DNA of 64,000 nt from Odontocerum albicorne (Eukaryota; Arthropoda; Insecta; Trichoptera; Odontoceridae). The notes under the pieces are model-generated. The model was given only the letters and a program-made list of their open reading frames with translations, had not been told where the DNA came from and searched no databases. Made by a program: the position numbers and the translations under genes. The stretch lies in assembly GCA_949825065.1 (NCBI GenBank), contig OX463866.1:1689001-1753000 (forward strand), given 5' to 3'. Below are positions 29,060-40,891 of the stretch, piece by piece (within the stretch, counting starts at the first letter, position 1; each line of letters starts with the position of its first letter).

Positions 29060-29611
29060 GGGTCTGTCAAATTGAGCGGTTTTTTTATTACTTTTTTTAA
29101 ATTCTTGAATAAAACACACAATTTGTTTTGATTTCAAAAAAACTTTTTATTGGTCATTGAAGTATAATGTATGACATTTAAACAGAAAAAACAATATCCG
29201 CCAAATGTCCACCTCTTGCAGCTCCGCAGATGTCCACTCTTTTGTCAAAAAATTCGATGACATTTTGACATAATTGCGGATCTAACTCACCAATAACGCG
29301 AATAATTTCGTCCTTCAGCTCAGGAATTGATCGGGGGTCATTCTTATAGACCTGGTTTTTCACGTAACCCCAGAGAAAATAGTCCAACGGTGTCAGATCA
29401 CATGATCTTGGTGGACAATTAACATTACCGTTTCTGGAGATTACAATAGATAAAACAATTCAACAATTTAAACACGTTGATGTATTGTATATGACTCTAT
29501 TTTTATAAATGCCATCCATTACACTTCTCAAATGTCACAAGACCCAGACAAGTTCGCGACGCCATCTGTGTTTTATCCAAGAATTTAAAAAAATTCTCAA
29601 TTTGAAAGACC
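29060..29611 (-). mobile_element. Tc-D copy 2
   Basis: Ends GGGTCTGTCAAATTGAGCGG and CTCAATTTGAAAGACC. It is the inverted-orientation equivalent of Tc-D copy 1 and adjoins repeat R at the same point, so it arose by duplication of the block rather than a second insertion. Confidence 0.85.
29178..29387 (-). CDS. Tc-D transposase C-terminal remnant
   Basis: The 69-residue frame MDYFLWGYVKNQVYKNDPRS, then IPELKDEIIRVIG and a final RGGHLADIVF block, is the C-terminus of a Tc1/mariner-superfamily transposase. DYFLWG follows the last catalytic Asp, and the true frame extends upstream (CDLTPLDYF-like). The catalytic centre is missing in all three copies here. Confidence 0.75.
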   Translation of the reverse strand: MDYFLWGYVKNQVYKNDPRSIPELKDEIIRVIGELDPQLCQNVIEFFDKRVDICGAARGGHLADIVFSV

Positions 29612-29963
29612 ATTTATATTACAATCGAAAGTGCAACAGGACGCACAAGAGGAAGAATCCCAATGCGTTGGACTGACCAAGTGAGAGACGCAACTGGACT
29701 ACCCTTAACAACTGCCTTTCTAGCCGCGGAGTGCAGGGATAGATGGAGAGGAGTCGTCATAGGCTATCATGGGAGTCACGATGCTGTCATGAGCTACAAG
29801 ACAAGATGGATGAATCATAACACTGCTGGTATCTGAAATTCATGGCACTTTTCTATTAGTTGTCGGATATTGAAAAATTGTTATCTAGTCTCTTTTCTCT
29901 TTACGAATCCTGCCTGTTCTTTTGGTATCTGCTAGCTAGTGTAAAGCCTCAGACGGTTTTTAA
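29612..29963 (+). pseudogene. Repeat R, complete copy (empty site)
   Basis: 29612-29820 codes GRIPMRWTDQVRDATGLPLT, then a DRWRGVVIGYHG block, on the plus strand. 29821-29963 is the RT-domain half on the minus strand. There is no LINE-G insert, so this is the pre-insertion version of 18066-19108. Confidence 0.8.
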
Positions 29964-30576
29964 TTAACCTTTCCCTTCCTGTGCTAAAAAATTCGCCCGT
30001 TCCGGTGACGTGTATTCAATACACATGTAAAAATGAACGATTTAAAATCGAAAAAATAACAATATTCATAGCCAATCGCTTAAATTAATTAAATTTGAAG
30101 TCAAAAGTGATAATAATTGAAATTTTATTGCTGAAAACATGAAAAAAAAACATCGGCCGACGTTCACAAAACGGGCGAAGCGACCACCTCGAACGAAAGC
30201 CCGCTGGCTACTGAGCGAAAGAAGCGAGCTAACTGAGAATCTATTTCTTGCGTTCCCATGTAACGAAGTAGAGTGAGAGTGAGACGTGAATAGCGTCTCT
30301 TCCTCACCCAAAGCGGTTTTTTAGAATGAATATATCTACGTCCCACACTGGCACACGTTTGATTGTATCGGTGAATTTATTCCCGATTTTCACAAAATAT
30401 ATCTGATGTGGCCGATAAGTGCTAATTATTATTAATATTGTTTTTTCATTCAATGCGTAAATGTATTACGGAGGAATACCTAAAATCTGAACCCAGTATT
30501 TATAATATTTATAGAGATATTAAAGTTTTTAGAAGCAACGTGTACTAGTTACACATCACAGGGAAGGAAGGGTTAA
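29964..30576. mobile_element. MITE-P1 copy 2
   Basis: TTAACCTTTCCCTTCCTGTG to CACAGGGAAGGAAGGGTTAA, 613 bp, inside TTAA. Very similar to copy 1 at 7943 but about 40 bp shorter. Nonautonomous. Confidence 0.9.
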
Positions 30577-30599
30577 ATAAAGCAGTATTTTATTTGCAT

Positions 30600-30785
30600 G
30601 TGATATGAGAGATATAATACTGACCATTGTCCTCCCCACACTTCTTTATGGGTCTGAGCCTTGAATCCCCTAAAGAAGGTACATTCGAAACCTTGAAATG
30701 TTCCACCAGCGTTTCCGTCTTCGAATTATTCGGATCCACTGGAGTGATCATGTGCTGTTGGAATGCCTATCACAGACGCTAAGGG
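30600..30785 (+). pseudogene. LINE RT post-palm fragment
   Basis: In shifting frames: TIVLPTLLYGSEP, then RYIRNLEMFHQRFRLRIIRI and HWSDHV. This is the YG...E...RIxWxD region after the RT palm of RTE/L2-like LINEs. Short and frame-broken. Confidence 0.6.
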
Positions 30786-30849
30786 TTTGAGCCCTGGAGT
30801 GCAAACTGGGTGCTGGGCAGTTGGAGCTGGGCATTATAAGAAATGGGCT

Positions 30850-31152
30850 GACTTCTAAGGATAAGGTAAACCGTATGTGTGATAGAGTACGAAACACAGA
30901 AATCCGAAGGTTGTGCAAAGTTGAAGATATTGTCAGATGGGGACGACAGAGAAGAAAGTTCTGGAACGAACATGTATCCAGAATGGCGGAACCAAGAGCC
31001 GTAAGAATGGCCTGGGACAGTACCCCTAAAGCGAGCAGACCTCAAGGATGACCTCCCAAAGGATGGAAAGACAGCTGGCAGTCGACATCACAAGAGGCAA
31101 ACAATGATGCAGAACCATAATGGACCAAAAGGCCTAAAATAAGAAGAAGAAG
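30850..31152 (+). pseudogene. RTE-F 3' fragment with (AAG)n tail
   Basis: DRVRNTEIRRLCKVEDIVRW, then RRKFWNEHVSRMAEPRAVRM, a stop, and PPKGWKDSWQSTSQ, ending in aagaagaagaag. The same element is on the minus strand at 47386-47849 and, more diverged, at 55465-55935. This is the terminal part of an RTE-type protein. Confidence 0.8.
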
Positions 31153-31490
31153 TATGTGTGAGCACATAGGAGAGGCGATTAGATCAATACACAAACTGAA
31201 TACAGTCTACAGGAAGATCAATGCCGAAAAGACAGGTCCTATATCGGAAAGCCAAGGAGCCAAGCACCCTGACTGAGTTTTACGCGCTTTTCTCAGTCCC
31301 AAAGCAAATGCAATGTGAATCCAATTGAAGACGGGGATGGACGCAATCCTAACCTTCCCCACACTAACAGGCACATACTATACATACAGATAGAGCATAA
31401 ACATGAAACACGTAGGGCGAAGTTTGGGGGTAACGAGTGCAAGAGTGACTCCTCAAAGAGTCACTCCTTAGTAACGTTCCCTCTAAGGCA
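31153..31490. other. No gene recognised
   Basis: Mixed sequence with short frames and no recognisable motif. Ends in ctctaagg, the left target duplication of the hAT element. Confidence 0.5.
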
Positions 31491-31498
31491 GGGGTTCC

Positions 31499-34323
31499 CA
31501 ACCTTTTTGTACTCTAGAGCACATTCTAAAATATCGGTAGGGTGGCGGGCACCACCTATTTTAAACTCCTTCTATAACTTCTCATTTTCCCATAATTTAT
31601 TTTCTTATATTCATAATTTATTAATAAATAATAAACCAAAATGTTTCAAAATAATAAAATTATTATTCAAATTGCATACACACAGAGAAATGTATTTACA
31701 AAACGTAAACAAAGTAAACAAAAAACACAAATACAAAGAAGACATTTTATAAAAAAAATACAATATCAATATGTCAATGTGATCTTTGGCATTGCATATC
31801 ATTGGCCAGTGCCTCATAATAAGGAAAGTATGGCGATAATCCTGTTAGCAAACAATCATGAAGATGCTCATCGGTGAGTCGAGATCTACATCTTGATTTT
31901 ATTAAGTTCATGTTTGAAAACAATGATTCGCATAAATATGTCGAACCGAAAAATGATTCAATTTTATATGCCGCTTTTTTCAAAAATTGGAACTTTTCTC
32001 TGTCCACTGTATTCCAAAAGTCCTCTGATATTAAGGATTTTAGCAAACTATCATTCTTAAGGTCCAAAATTTCTAACTCTAGTTCTTCTGTCTTACCTTG
32101 AACAAAATCTGTAATACATGCGGTCATTTCCATTACATTTATTTGGCAAGTAAAATGATTGATACAGAAGGAAACAATTGGCTCGATATGTGTAAACTGC
32201 AAAAATCTCTCTTCAAACTGTTTTTTTAACACTTAAAGATGCTTAATAAATAATGACCCGTTTAATTCATTGTTACCTAGCATTATCTTCATATGTGGGA
32301 AATGCACGAGATAATTGATCTGCAGATGTGATATCAACAAATCCAATTTAGCTTTAAATCACTTTACATTTCAGCTATGTTTTTGTCTTTCCCCTGCAAC
32401 TCCAAATTTAAAGAATTCAATTTTTCCATGATGTCTGTGAGAAATCCCAAATCAATCAGCCAGCGAGAGTCAGCTAGTTCATCATAATTTTCCTTTTTAT
32501 CGTTTATAAATGTTTTTATTTCTTTAATTAAACTCACAAATCTTGTAAGAACCTTTCCTTTACTGAACCAACGTACTTCAGTATGCAGAATAAGATCATG
32601 TTCTTTATCTTCAGTATCTTCTAACGGGGCCTTGAAAAGTCGGTGTTGCAAAGGAACTCCTCGAATAGAATTGATTATTTTTGTAACTATTTTCATAACG
32701 TATTCAAATGGCAATATTTTACAACACAGAGCTTCCTGGTGGATAATACAGTGATAGGACATAAAGTTTGAAAATGATTCATCCTTTTTGCAGAGGGCAA
32801 TAAATCCTTTGTTTTTACCTACCATTGCTGGTGCCCCATCGGTGGTTATCGCAGACAGCTTGTGCAAAGGCATATTTATTGACTTGGCGTATGTTCTGAA
32901 TGTATTATAAATATCCTCACCCCTTGGCTGTCCTTTCATAGGTAATATTTGCAACATATCCTCTTTTACTGTGAAGTTACTAAATACCATTTTCACCATA
33001 ACTGCTAACTGTGCGGTGTCTGATATATCTGTTGACTCGTCAAATTGTAGCGAGAACCAGTCACGTATTTCCAAGTCAGTCTTTAACTGAGTTTGTATGA
33101 AATTGCATGTATTCTTCTTGTGACGGTGTTATTTGACAACTGTAAGTCTTGTATTGCTGAGACAATCTCACGTTTGTTAGAAAATCCATCAAACAAACAA
33201 TCGGCACCAGTCAAAAATAGTTTTTAAACAACTCACCATCAATGAAAGGTTTCTTCTTTTTTGCGAGCATGTGAGAAATTTTGAAAGAAGCAATGGTGGC
33301 CTTTTTAGAATTTTCCACATGTCTAGTGAAAACCGTCTGTTGTGCAGTTAGATTTGATTTTAGTTGACATATTTTTTTTTCTTACTTCAGATTTAAGTGG
33401 ATAATTCACATCAAAAGTGGCATGAATTGTCTGAAAGTGTCGTTCAACATTATGTTTTTTCGGCACTGCAATACTACTACCACACAACAAACAAACGCAT
33501 TTATTTTTCAAATTAACGAAACAATATGATTCCTCCCAGTCAGTGTTAAAATTATAGGTTCGTTGTCTTTTACTCGGTCCACTCATTTTAGGACTAAAAA
33601 AATAAAAAATAAATAGTAATTGAACTACAATATAATATCAATGTTATAGCGCACGTCTGTTCTACATTATATGCATACATGTATTATAACAAGGACTATA
33701 ACTATCCCCACAATCATAATAGAATATCGCTTATTAATATAATAGATTACGCACCTCGCTTTTAGCCCGTTAAAAATTTTCAGAAGGAATATCAAAACTC
33801 CTAATTCGTGTTTCGTCAGACGAAGATGTCTCCTAGCTAAATGTCGCGACCCGAACGGGGCAGCAATTGCAATCACAATGACTGTCGGGGCCATGCTTAT
33901 TGCTTTCACTGACAGACAGAACTGTCAGAGTCATGTGCCATGTGTTTTGGCGCCTTCGGCGTTCATCGGCTCAGTTCGTGGCGTTCGTTCACTTCGGGTT
34001 TTCTGCGTGTACAAGGAGTGATGTGCAAATAGCACTCCCCGTTCCAGACTAGCGTGAAGAGTGCAGTCTGGCTCGCCGCTAGACAAGTTGCGACAAGTAC
34101 TGTCAGCAAAGGAACCACTCATACATACAATATCGCAAACATACGAATGTATTTAATAAACCTAGGCACTCAAAAAATTAAAACTCTAACAAATAAATAA
34201 AAATACTTCACATTTTTAATTAATGTTTATAAAAAAATTCTGTCTCTGTCGAATAGTGGCGGGCACATACGAATCGTTCCGCGGGCGCCATGGTGCTCGC
34301 GGGCACGGGGTTGGGAACCTCTG
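31499..34323 (-). mobile_element. hAT transposon, complete ends, perfect 8-bp target duplication
   Basis: 2825 bp. Ends CAGGGGTTCCCAACC and GGTTGGGAACCTCTG, flanked by ctctaagg at 31491-31498 and 34324-34331. The transposase lies on the minus strand. Identical target duplications point to a fairly recent insertion of a copy whose gene was already, or has since become, broken. Confidence 0.95.
31774..33586 (-). pseudogene. hAT transposase with BED finger, frameshifted
   Basis: Starts MSGPSKRQRTYNF at 33586. An N-terminal BED-type finger follows (CVCLLCGSS with histidines in NVERHFQTIH), then a degenerate linker (KKPFIDGELF). The catalytic domain has FSLQFDESTDISDTAQ (Asp), TDGAPAMVG (Asp), CIIHQEALC and TEVRWFSKG. 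The C-terminal hAT dimerisation region is TYLCESLFSNMNLIKSRCRS followed by RLTDEHLHDCL. Similarity is to the ZBED5/FAM200-like hAT group. The three parts lie in three different frames (33586-33323, 33074-32364 and 32232-31774), so at least two frameshifts inactivate the gene although most motifs survive. Confidence 0.9.
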
Positions 34324-34376
34324 CTCTAAGGTGTGAGCGTGTGCGGCCACACATCTGTTAAAAATTGTCCGCATAC

Positions 34377-34503
34377 ATGTTTCCATCTTCCGCACACATC
34401 TCAAAGAACGGAACTTGTAACCATATTTTATTTTGCGCAATTATATATTTTATGATGGGTTCTCAGTTTCTTCTCTTTGAGATGTGTGCGGAACATGGAA
34501 ACA
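34377..34503. repeat. ~30-bp imperfect inverted repeat
   Basis: tgtttccatcttccgcacac on the left (from 34379) is mirrored by gtgtgcggaacatggaaaca on the right (to 34503), with the arms continuing through tctcaaagaa / ttctctttgaga. The arms are about 60 bp apart. Purpose unknown; perhaps the ends of a very small foldback element. Confidence 0.6.
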
Positions 34504-34814
34504 CCATATAGAGTCCACGCGGCGTAAGGATCTCATGGAATCCAACAGGAAGGAACATTATCGCATAAGAAAATATATATTTTTATTTATTTGAAAAATG
34601 TAATTTATGATATCGTGGTACATTATGTTGACTACTTAGTTTTATCTATGCATGAATATACATATTTGCGCACTTTTCTCTTTTTTTATTGCACATATAA
34701 GTTGATGGGACGCACACACAATGAAAAAAATAGGGGGAACGTTGCTCACCAAACAATTTAAACTTGGCGCATCACATGTCAGGTATCGTTTCTTCCACAA
34801 TTGAGTTCAAAACA
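34504..34814. other. No gene recognised
   Basis: AT-rich spacer between the inverted repeat and a LINE fragment. Confidence 0.5.
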
Positions 34815-35000
34815 AATATAGAGAATATGGCTGTAAAGACGATATTTGCGATGGATCGAACATGTGATAAGAATGGGCGATTATAGGCTCCCAAAACGCG
34901 TCTTGTACGGGAAATTAGCGGGCAAGGGAAGCGTTGGTGGGCACATAAAGCGCTAGAAGGACGGTCTGCGAGAGTCGTTGACTTTGTGCGGGGCGCCTGA
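34815..35000 (+). pseudogene. LINE C-terminal fragment
   Basis: LRWIEHVIRMGDYRLPKRVL, then YGKLAGKGSVGGHIK and KDGLRESL, match the LRWxGHVxRMxxxRLPKxxLxG block near the C-terminus of RTE/L2-like LINE proteins. A stop after HIKR breaks it. Confidence 0.65.
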
Positions 35001-35600
35001 GTATTGGAAACAGGTGGCCCAGGACCGTGGATGATGAAGAGTCATCTGTACTATCGGGATGATCGTGTCTCAACGGCTAGACGTGTGAGAAACATTCAGC
35101 GGCCTGCGAATAGTCATCAACATTGCCAAGCGACTCAGCACCACCCACATGTCTATAACATCTGCAAGAGGTCTACAATATCTGTGTCTATAACATATGC
35201 GCATCTAGATTATATAATCGACGTGGAAGAGCAGCTCAAGAGTGACTTTGGAATGGTGAGAGGATCCTCGACATCAAGGCCCAGCAACAACGATAATCCT
35301 CTAAGTCTCGCATTTATAGGTATAAATCTGGATAATTATTGTTATAATGGATGATATCTGTATTTTTTAATAATGTCTTATTAAGTATATGGCGTTTAAA
35401 TTGTAATTTTGGGTCCATCACCTTGAGCTTCGCGCCAATATACGGCTTGGACGAGGCTAGACATGTTTTACTCGTAAATGAAGGAAATTATGTTTATTGT
35501 CAAATTCGAAATGTAGTTTTATGCCAAAATATCGCTGAAGGCCTTGCAATAACCCGCCTCACTGGATGCCATTGAAGATCTTTTAAATTGCAATAAAACA
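35001..35600. other. Uncharacterised; 116-codon frame without motifs
   Basis: The frame at 35004-35354 follows directly on the LINE fragment. Its beginning may be LINE-derived (the PEYWKQVAQDRG trace lies in another frame). I see no domain, signal peptide or membrane segment. Not called as a gene. Confidence 0.4.
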
Positions 35601-35930
35601 ACAGAAGTTGGCAACCATATAATAAAGACAAAAGGGGGTAGTGAAAAATAAGGCAGTCGATCAGAGCGTAGTTGTTATTGCGACAGGAGATTAAATACTT
35701 GGGCTCGCAAGAGGAATGACTTGTAGAAAAGATTTGTGTGAACTCTTGGGTGTGGTGTTTTTTTTATTTTTTTTGATGACCATGTGCGGGATGAACGTTT
35801 TGGTCTGTCTGGAGTGATGAAGTGTGAGAAGTTTTATTTCGTGTGATGTATACATATGTAATTGAGTGTCACTGTTTTTCAGGTTGGTGAGAATATGCAA
35901 CAGGGTTTTATATATAAATATTTTTTTTAG
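35601..35930 (+). mobile_element. LINE-B copy h, 5'-truncated
   Basis: Starts in the C-terminal coding block (NHIIKTKGG-like), passes cgatcagagcgtagttgtta and gtctgtctggagtgatgaag and ends in gggttttatatata, where a SINE-2 follows. The 3' tail is cut off. Confidence 0.8.
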
Positions 35931-35934
35931 GAAC

Positions 35935-36165
35935 AAGGCAGCGCGGTAACGCGCTGTACTTCTGCGCGGAAAGTTGCCGGTTCTAGCCCCACGCTGTGCT
36001 ACTCTCTTCAAATGACACAAGGATACACATCACTTCGGTTATATCTATTAAAAAAATCATGTCGGTGTGTCTCCCTTTGGTGTTCCATCGGATTCAGTAC
36101 AGCGGTGTGGTCGTGAGTTTGCTGGTGTGCAACGGTTCACTCACTTAAAGAAGAGAAAAAAAGTA
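35935..36165 (+). mobile_element. SINE-2 copy 1 (tRNA-derived)
   Basis: A tRNA-like head (agcgcggtaacgcgctgta as box A region, gccggttctagccccacg as box B region) is followed by a body with tcaaatgacacaagg and ttccatcggattcagtacag. Distinct from SINE-1 in both head and body. Confidence 0.7.
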
Positions 36166-36199
36166 ATCAACAAAACTCCACGGCACAGAATTGATGTAG

Positions 36200-36372
36200 G
36201 AATGTTGTGAGGTGTATGGTCGGGCGTTAACGCATTGGATTTCTGTGCGGAAGGTTGTGGGTTCGAACTCTACGCTGTGTTACATCCCTCGAATGACACA
36301 GGCACTTATTTCCGCCTAGTGTTTGAGGGTATAAGGATACCCATGACTTCAGTCATATCTATATATTTTTTA
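36200..36372 (+). mobile_element. SINE-2 copy 2 (tRNA-derived)
   Basis: tcgggcgttaacgcattgga (box A region) and gggttcgaactctacgctg (box B) head the copy, followed by tcgaatgacacaggcact and gtgtttgagggtataaggat. Copies 1 and 2 lie in tandem in the same orientation. Confidence 0.75.
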
Positions 36373-36998
36373 AATGATGGGATTCCTGACTACGAGGTCC
36401 AGCAACGATGATGACAATAACGCAATAATCTATTTATCTGTCTAAACATTTACGCCATTATAAGGGGTAGTGGGGGGGATTAAGTCCCCATCCAGTGCGA
36501 TTTACCTTAAAAACCTCTTGCTGACAAAGAAAGAATAGCCCTTATGAACTCGCCTGAGTGTGGAAAAAGAAGGAGCGACGACGGACTTAATACCTGACAT
36601 CAAAGGAGAAGGAAAATGAACATCAAAGGACAGATTCATTCATTGATATGGTACCCCCTAAACGTATCCATATTGCGAACATAGTAAAGAGCGTGGCTGA
36701 GAAACATTAATCAAGTCTTTACGATTTAGAATCGCTGGAGTATACACTGAACTCGTAATTTTGGTAATATTACCGCACTAACGAGGCAACAGCATTCGAA
36801 CACACGCGAATTAAGTTACTTTTGACTTATTGATATCCCATTTTTTCCGATCGTGTGCCAATGATGACCAATTTCTGAAATTTTTATGAAATAATTAATG
36901 TATAACATTTTCTCAAGTTTAGAAATTAAATGTTGAATTTATTGAAATCTTAAAGCTTTATTGATATTTTATTACCTAGGAACTAGAAAAAAAGAAAA
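36373..36998. other. No gene recognised
   Basis: No frames with motifs or terminal repeats seen. A short G-run lies near 36470. Confidence 0.5.
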
Positions 36999-37530
36999 AA
37001 ATCAAATTGGCAGTCTATAATGCTGTAATCGTACCATGTCTGATGTATGGATGCGAATAATGGGTTCCCTACAGACGACACATTAGCAGTCTATAAAGCT
37101 GTAATCGTACCATGTCTGATGTATGGATGCGAATAATGGGTTCCCTACAGACGACACATTAGCAGTCTATAAAGCTGTAATCGTACCATGTCTGATGTAT
37201 GGATGCGAAACATGGGTTCCCTACAGACGACACATTAGCAGTCTATAAAGCTGTAATCGTGCCATGTCTGATGTATGGATGCGAATAATGGGTTCCCTAC
37301 AGACGACACATTAGCAGTCTATAATGCTGTAATCGTACCATGTCTGATGTATGCATGCGAATCATGGGTTCCCTACAGACGACATATTAGCAGTCTATAA
37401 AGCTGTAATCGTACCATATCTGATGTATGAATGCGAATCATGGGTTCCCTACAGACGACACATTAGCAATCTATAAAGCTGTAATCGTACCATGTCTGAT
37501 GTATGGATGCGAATCATGGGTTCCCTAGAG
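36999..37530 (+). repeat. RTE-H fragment amplified as 7 x 76-bp tandem array
   Basis: The word gctgtaatcgtaccatgtct recurs at 37022, 37098, 37174, 37250, 37326, 37402 and 37478. Each unit codes YKAVIVPCLMYGCESWVPYR, the LYG-ExW block after the RT palm of RTE-type LINEs. The 76-bp period breaks the frame between units. A second, 4-unit array of the same period lies at 42072-42345. Confidence 0.95.
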
Positions 37531-37997
37531 ATGACATAGAAATGCGTGCATTGAGAAGAATACATGGAGTGACAATGTATGACAACCCAACAACCTCTTC
37601 TCACCAAGATTTTGACGATTCAGCACCAAAAGGCTCGAGTGACTGGAAACTTGTCAAACGTAAGACCAAAAGGTCAGTAGTAACTACCGGTTCAAAAACA
37701 AACACTGATCTGAAGGCTGTAAAAAGGACAGTCTTCCTACACGTTTGGAGATTTGTCCCAGAGACAACCACGGACGATATTTTGACATATGTGAGGTCTA
37801 TCGAGAAAGAAGACTTTCAAATTGAAAAACTCCCTACGAAAAAACAATACGCATCATTTAAAATTGGAGTACCCGAGCAGCTAGCTGAAAAATTCAACGA
37901 CCCTGCTAGTTGGCCAGTTGGGATAGCTGTCTCCAAATTTATATTTTTAAAAGCTAAAAAGCCAAGTCTAGGAAATGAGCAAAACAGGAAAAATTAG
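37503..37997 (+). CDS. LINE-J ORF1 C-terminal part (fused to RTE-H codons)
   Basis: Residues 1-27 come from RTE-H. From NPTTSSHQDF on it is LINE-J ORF1. The conserved C-terminal part VKRTVFLHVWRFVPETTTDD, then ILTYVRSIEKEDF, YASFKIGVPEQLAEKFNDPA and SWPVGIAVSKF resembles the RNA-binding, RRM-like C-terminal domain of ORF1 proteins of Jockey/CR1-group LINEs, which coat the element RNA. The N-terminal part, where a zinc-knuckle or coiled coil may occur, is absent. The frame overlaps ORF2 by 23 nt in another frame. The fused start is an accident of insertion. Confidence 0.8.
   Translation: MDANHGFPRDDIEMRALRRIHGVTMYDNPTTSSHQDFDDSAPKGSSDWKLVKRKTKRSVVTTGSKTNTDLKAVKRTVFLHVWRFVPETTTDDILTYVRSIEKEDFQIEKLPTKKQYASFKIGVPEQLAEKFNDPASWPVGIAVSKFIFLKAKKPSLGNEQNRKN
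37531..37584 (+). pseudogene. RTE-H coding fragment, left of LINE-J
   Basis: EMRALRRIHGVTMYD continues the RTE-H protein after the array. The frame is then interrupted by LINE-J and resumes at 40931. The left target duplication atgaca is 37579-37584. Confidence 0.85.
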
Positions 37998-40891
37998 AAT
38001 TTTGTATCAAAATGTAAGAGGTCTCAAAACCAAACTTCAAGAATTCCGGGACAATACGCTATTACAAAATGCGGACATAATAGCGCTCACGGAATCCTGG
38101 TTGTGTCCGTCTGTTCAAAATGGAGAGCTGTTCGAAACAAACGAATACCACGTGTTCCGGAGTGACGCGGGCGAGCGCGGGCGGGGGGTACTATTGGCTG
38201 TAAACCAAAGGATTCCCTGTGAACGCATATTTGAGCTAGAAATTTCAAAGGACCAAGACATCTGGGTGAGGTGCAGGATAAACAATACAACAATATATAT
38301 TTGTGTAGTTTACTTCGAGTGCACGGGTGCCGACGAAACCCGACAGAAACTTTATGACTCTCTGAATTCGGACAATCTTAAGTTACACAGCAAAAATGTT
38401 TTAATTATAGGAGATTTTAATTTGAATAATGAATCCACGGAAGTATTGTTGGATTATGACTGTTTTCTTCAGTCCAACGATCTTGTCCAATACAATCACA
38501 TAAATAACGAATACGGCAATATGCTGGACCTAGTCTTAAGCAATACCAACTGCAAGGTGGACAGATCGTTGGAATGCTTTGTAAAGGAAGATAGACATCA
38601 TCCGACACTCTCCGTGGAGATCCAGGTGAGATGCGTGGGCCGTGGGAGGGGTCGCAAGTATCGCCCTTCGCCACCCAGGGCTCCTCCCCCCTCCCCACGC
38701 AACTCCCGCCCTACATATAACTACCAAAAGGCAAATTTTTTACTCTTAAAGAATATTTTACTACACTTCGACTGGAACACCCTGTATAGCATAGATAATA
38801 TTGACGAAGCCGTAGAGTACTTCCATAGTGTCATTTACGGAACGCTAGATATCTGCGTCCCACAGAAACATAATCTACCAAATTTGCCCAACTATCCAGT
38901 TTGGTTCAATGTCGATATAATCCGAGATCTCAAAAATAAAAACAAACTTCACAACAATTATCTTCAAAGCAGAAACCAGGCTGATTACTTAGAATACTCG
39001 AGGCTGAGAGCCAAATTAAAAACTCAAATAAAACAATCGCGCCATGAGTATTTAGCCAAGATAGAGACCGACATCCGAGGAAACCCTTCGAATCTTTGGA
39101 ATCATGTAAAAAATAGAAAAACGAATAAAACTAGCTTCAAGTCTATGAAACTGGGAGACAGTATAACCGAAGACTCCCAAAAGATTGCAGAAAACTTTGC
39201 ACAATATTTTCAATCAGTTTACGTAGATTCAGCGGCCAAATATGACACAAAAAATATTTTAAACAGTTCGTCAGACAGCAGAAGCATATCGCTCCATTCC
39301 ATTTCTAAGGAAGACGTGCTGAAAAGCATAAACTCCTTGCAAACCGACAAAGCAATCGGACCAGATGGGTTATCAGCCGACATTTTCAAAGTCTGTGCGA
39401 AATACGTGTGTGATCCCATCTGCTACATATTTAACTTGAGCATAAATACCAATACATTTCCCGTAAGCTGGAAGACAACCAGGGTCTGCCCTATCTTCAA
39501 ATCGGGAGACCCGTTAGACTCTCATAATTACAGACCTGTAGCTGTTCTCTCTTTGCTTCCAAAAATTTTCGAAACTGTACTGTGCAACCAATTGACCCAC
39601 CAAGTGTCAACAAGACTTATTGGAAACCAGCATGGCTTTTTGCCAAAACGATCGACTGTTACTAATCTTCTCTCTCTCACACAACAGATTGCGTCAAACT
39701 TAGATGAACTTTCACAAACGGACGTAATATATACAGACTTTCAGAAAGCTTTCGACAAAGTTGATCACGATATATTACTTAAGAAAATGCACAAACTTGG
39801 CTTCAGCGATAATCTAATTGGATTATTTGCATCTTACCTAAAAGAAAGATCTCAATACGTAACAATCCGTAACAAGTCTTCTGTGGAATTTATCGCAAGA
39901 TCTGGTATACCACAAGGATCCAATTTAGGTCCCCTACTATTCCTCATATTAATAGACGACATTCAAAATTCCATAAGTCACTCGACATGTTTATTGTTCG
40001 CTGACGACTTGAAAATATTCAAAAAGATCAATTCACCTCAGGACTGTGCACAGTTACAAAAGGACCTAGACTCCCTAGTCTCCTGGAGTGAGCAAAATCA
40101 TCTTCTGTTCAACATTAATAAATGTGTCTGTGTATCTTATAGTCGATCGTTTTCACCAATCCACCATCAGTATACTATACAGGGAGTGGCACTAAACAGA
40201 GTTTCTGAATTCAAGGATTTGGGCGTAACCTTCGATGTCGGACTCACGTTCGTTAACCATGTCTCACGTTTGATATCGGACTGTTACAAACTACTCGGTT
40301 TTGTAATGAGAATATCAAGAGAATTTAACAGCACCGATATCCTCCGAAATTTATATAATTATCTAATTAGAACCAAATTAGAATATGCATCTACGGTTTG
40401 GGCTCCTCACCAGCTCAAATACAAAAACAATATAGAACAAATACAAAAAAAATTCCTCAGATATCTATGGTACAGAACAAAGGGCGATTACCCAAAATAT
40501 GCTCACCATGCCGAACTTCTCACGGTGTGTAACTATAGAAGCCTTGAAACAAGAAGGCAAGAATCCATTGCGATATTCCTAATAAAGGTTTTCCAAGGTT
40601 CCTTTAACTGTCCCGCGATTCTAGAAGCACTAAGCTTATATGTACCCAATAAATATATCCGTGCAAGGAATCACCCTCTGTTCTACATACCAACTTACAG
40701 GACGAATATCATGGCTAAACACTCAGTCACGCGTGGTATAGAGATATTGAACCAACTGAATGACACGGTTGATATATTCTCAGTACCGTCTAGCAGTATG
40801 AGAAGAATCCTGGCTGATATTATTCCTAACGAATAAGCTAACGCTAGAAGCAAACCCTCTTTGTGTAACAGGAGAAATCCGTGCAAAGTGG

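Noticed and set aside
35004..35354. 116-codon ORF as a host gene
   Set aside because: No domain, biased composition or splice structure; follows a LINE fragment and partly derives from it.
38087..39419. Minus-strand ORFs inside LINE-J (93, 68 and 66 codons)
   Set aside because: Antisense to the intact ORF2; no motifs.
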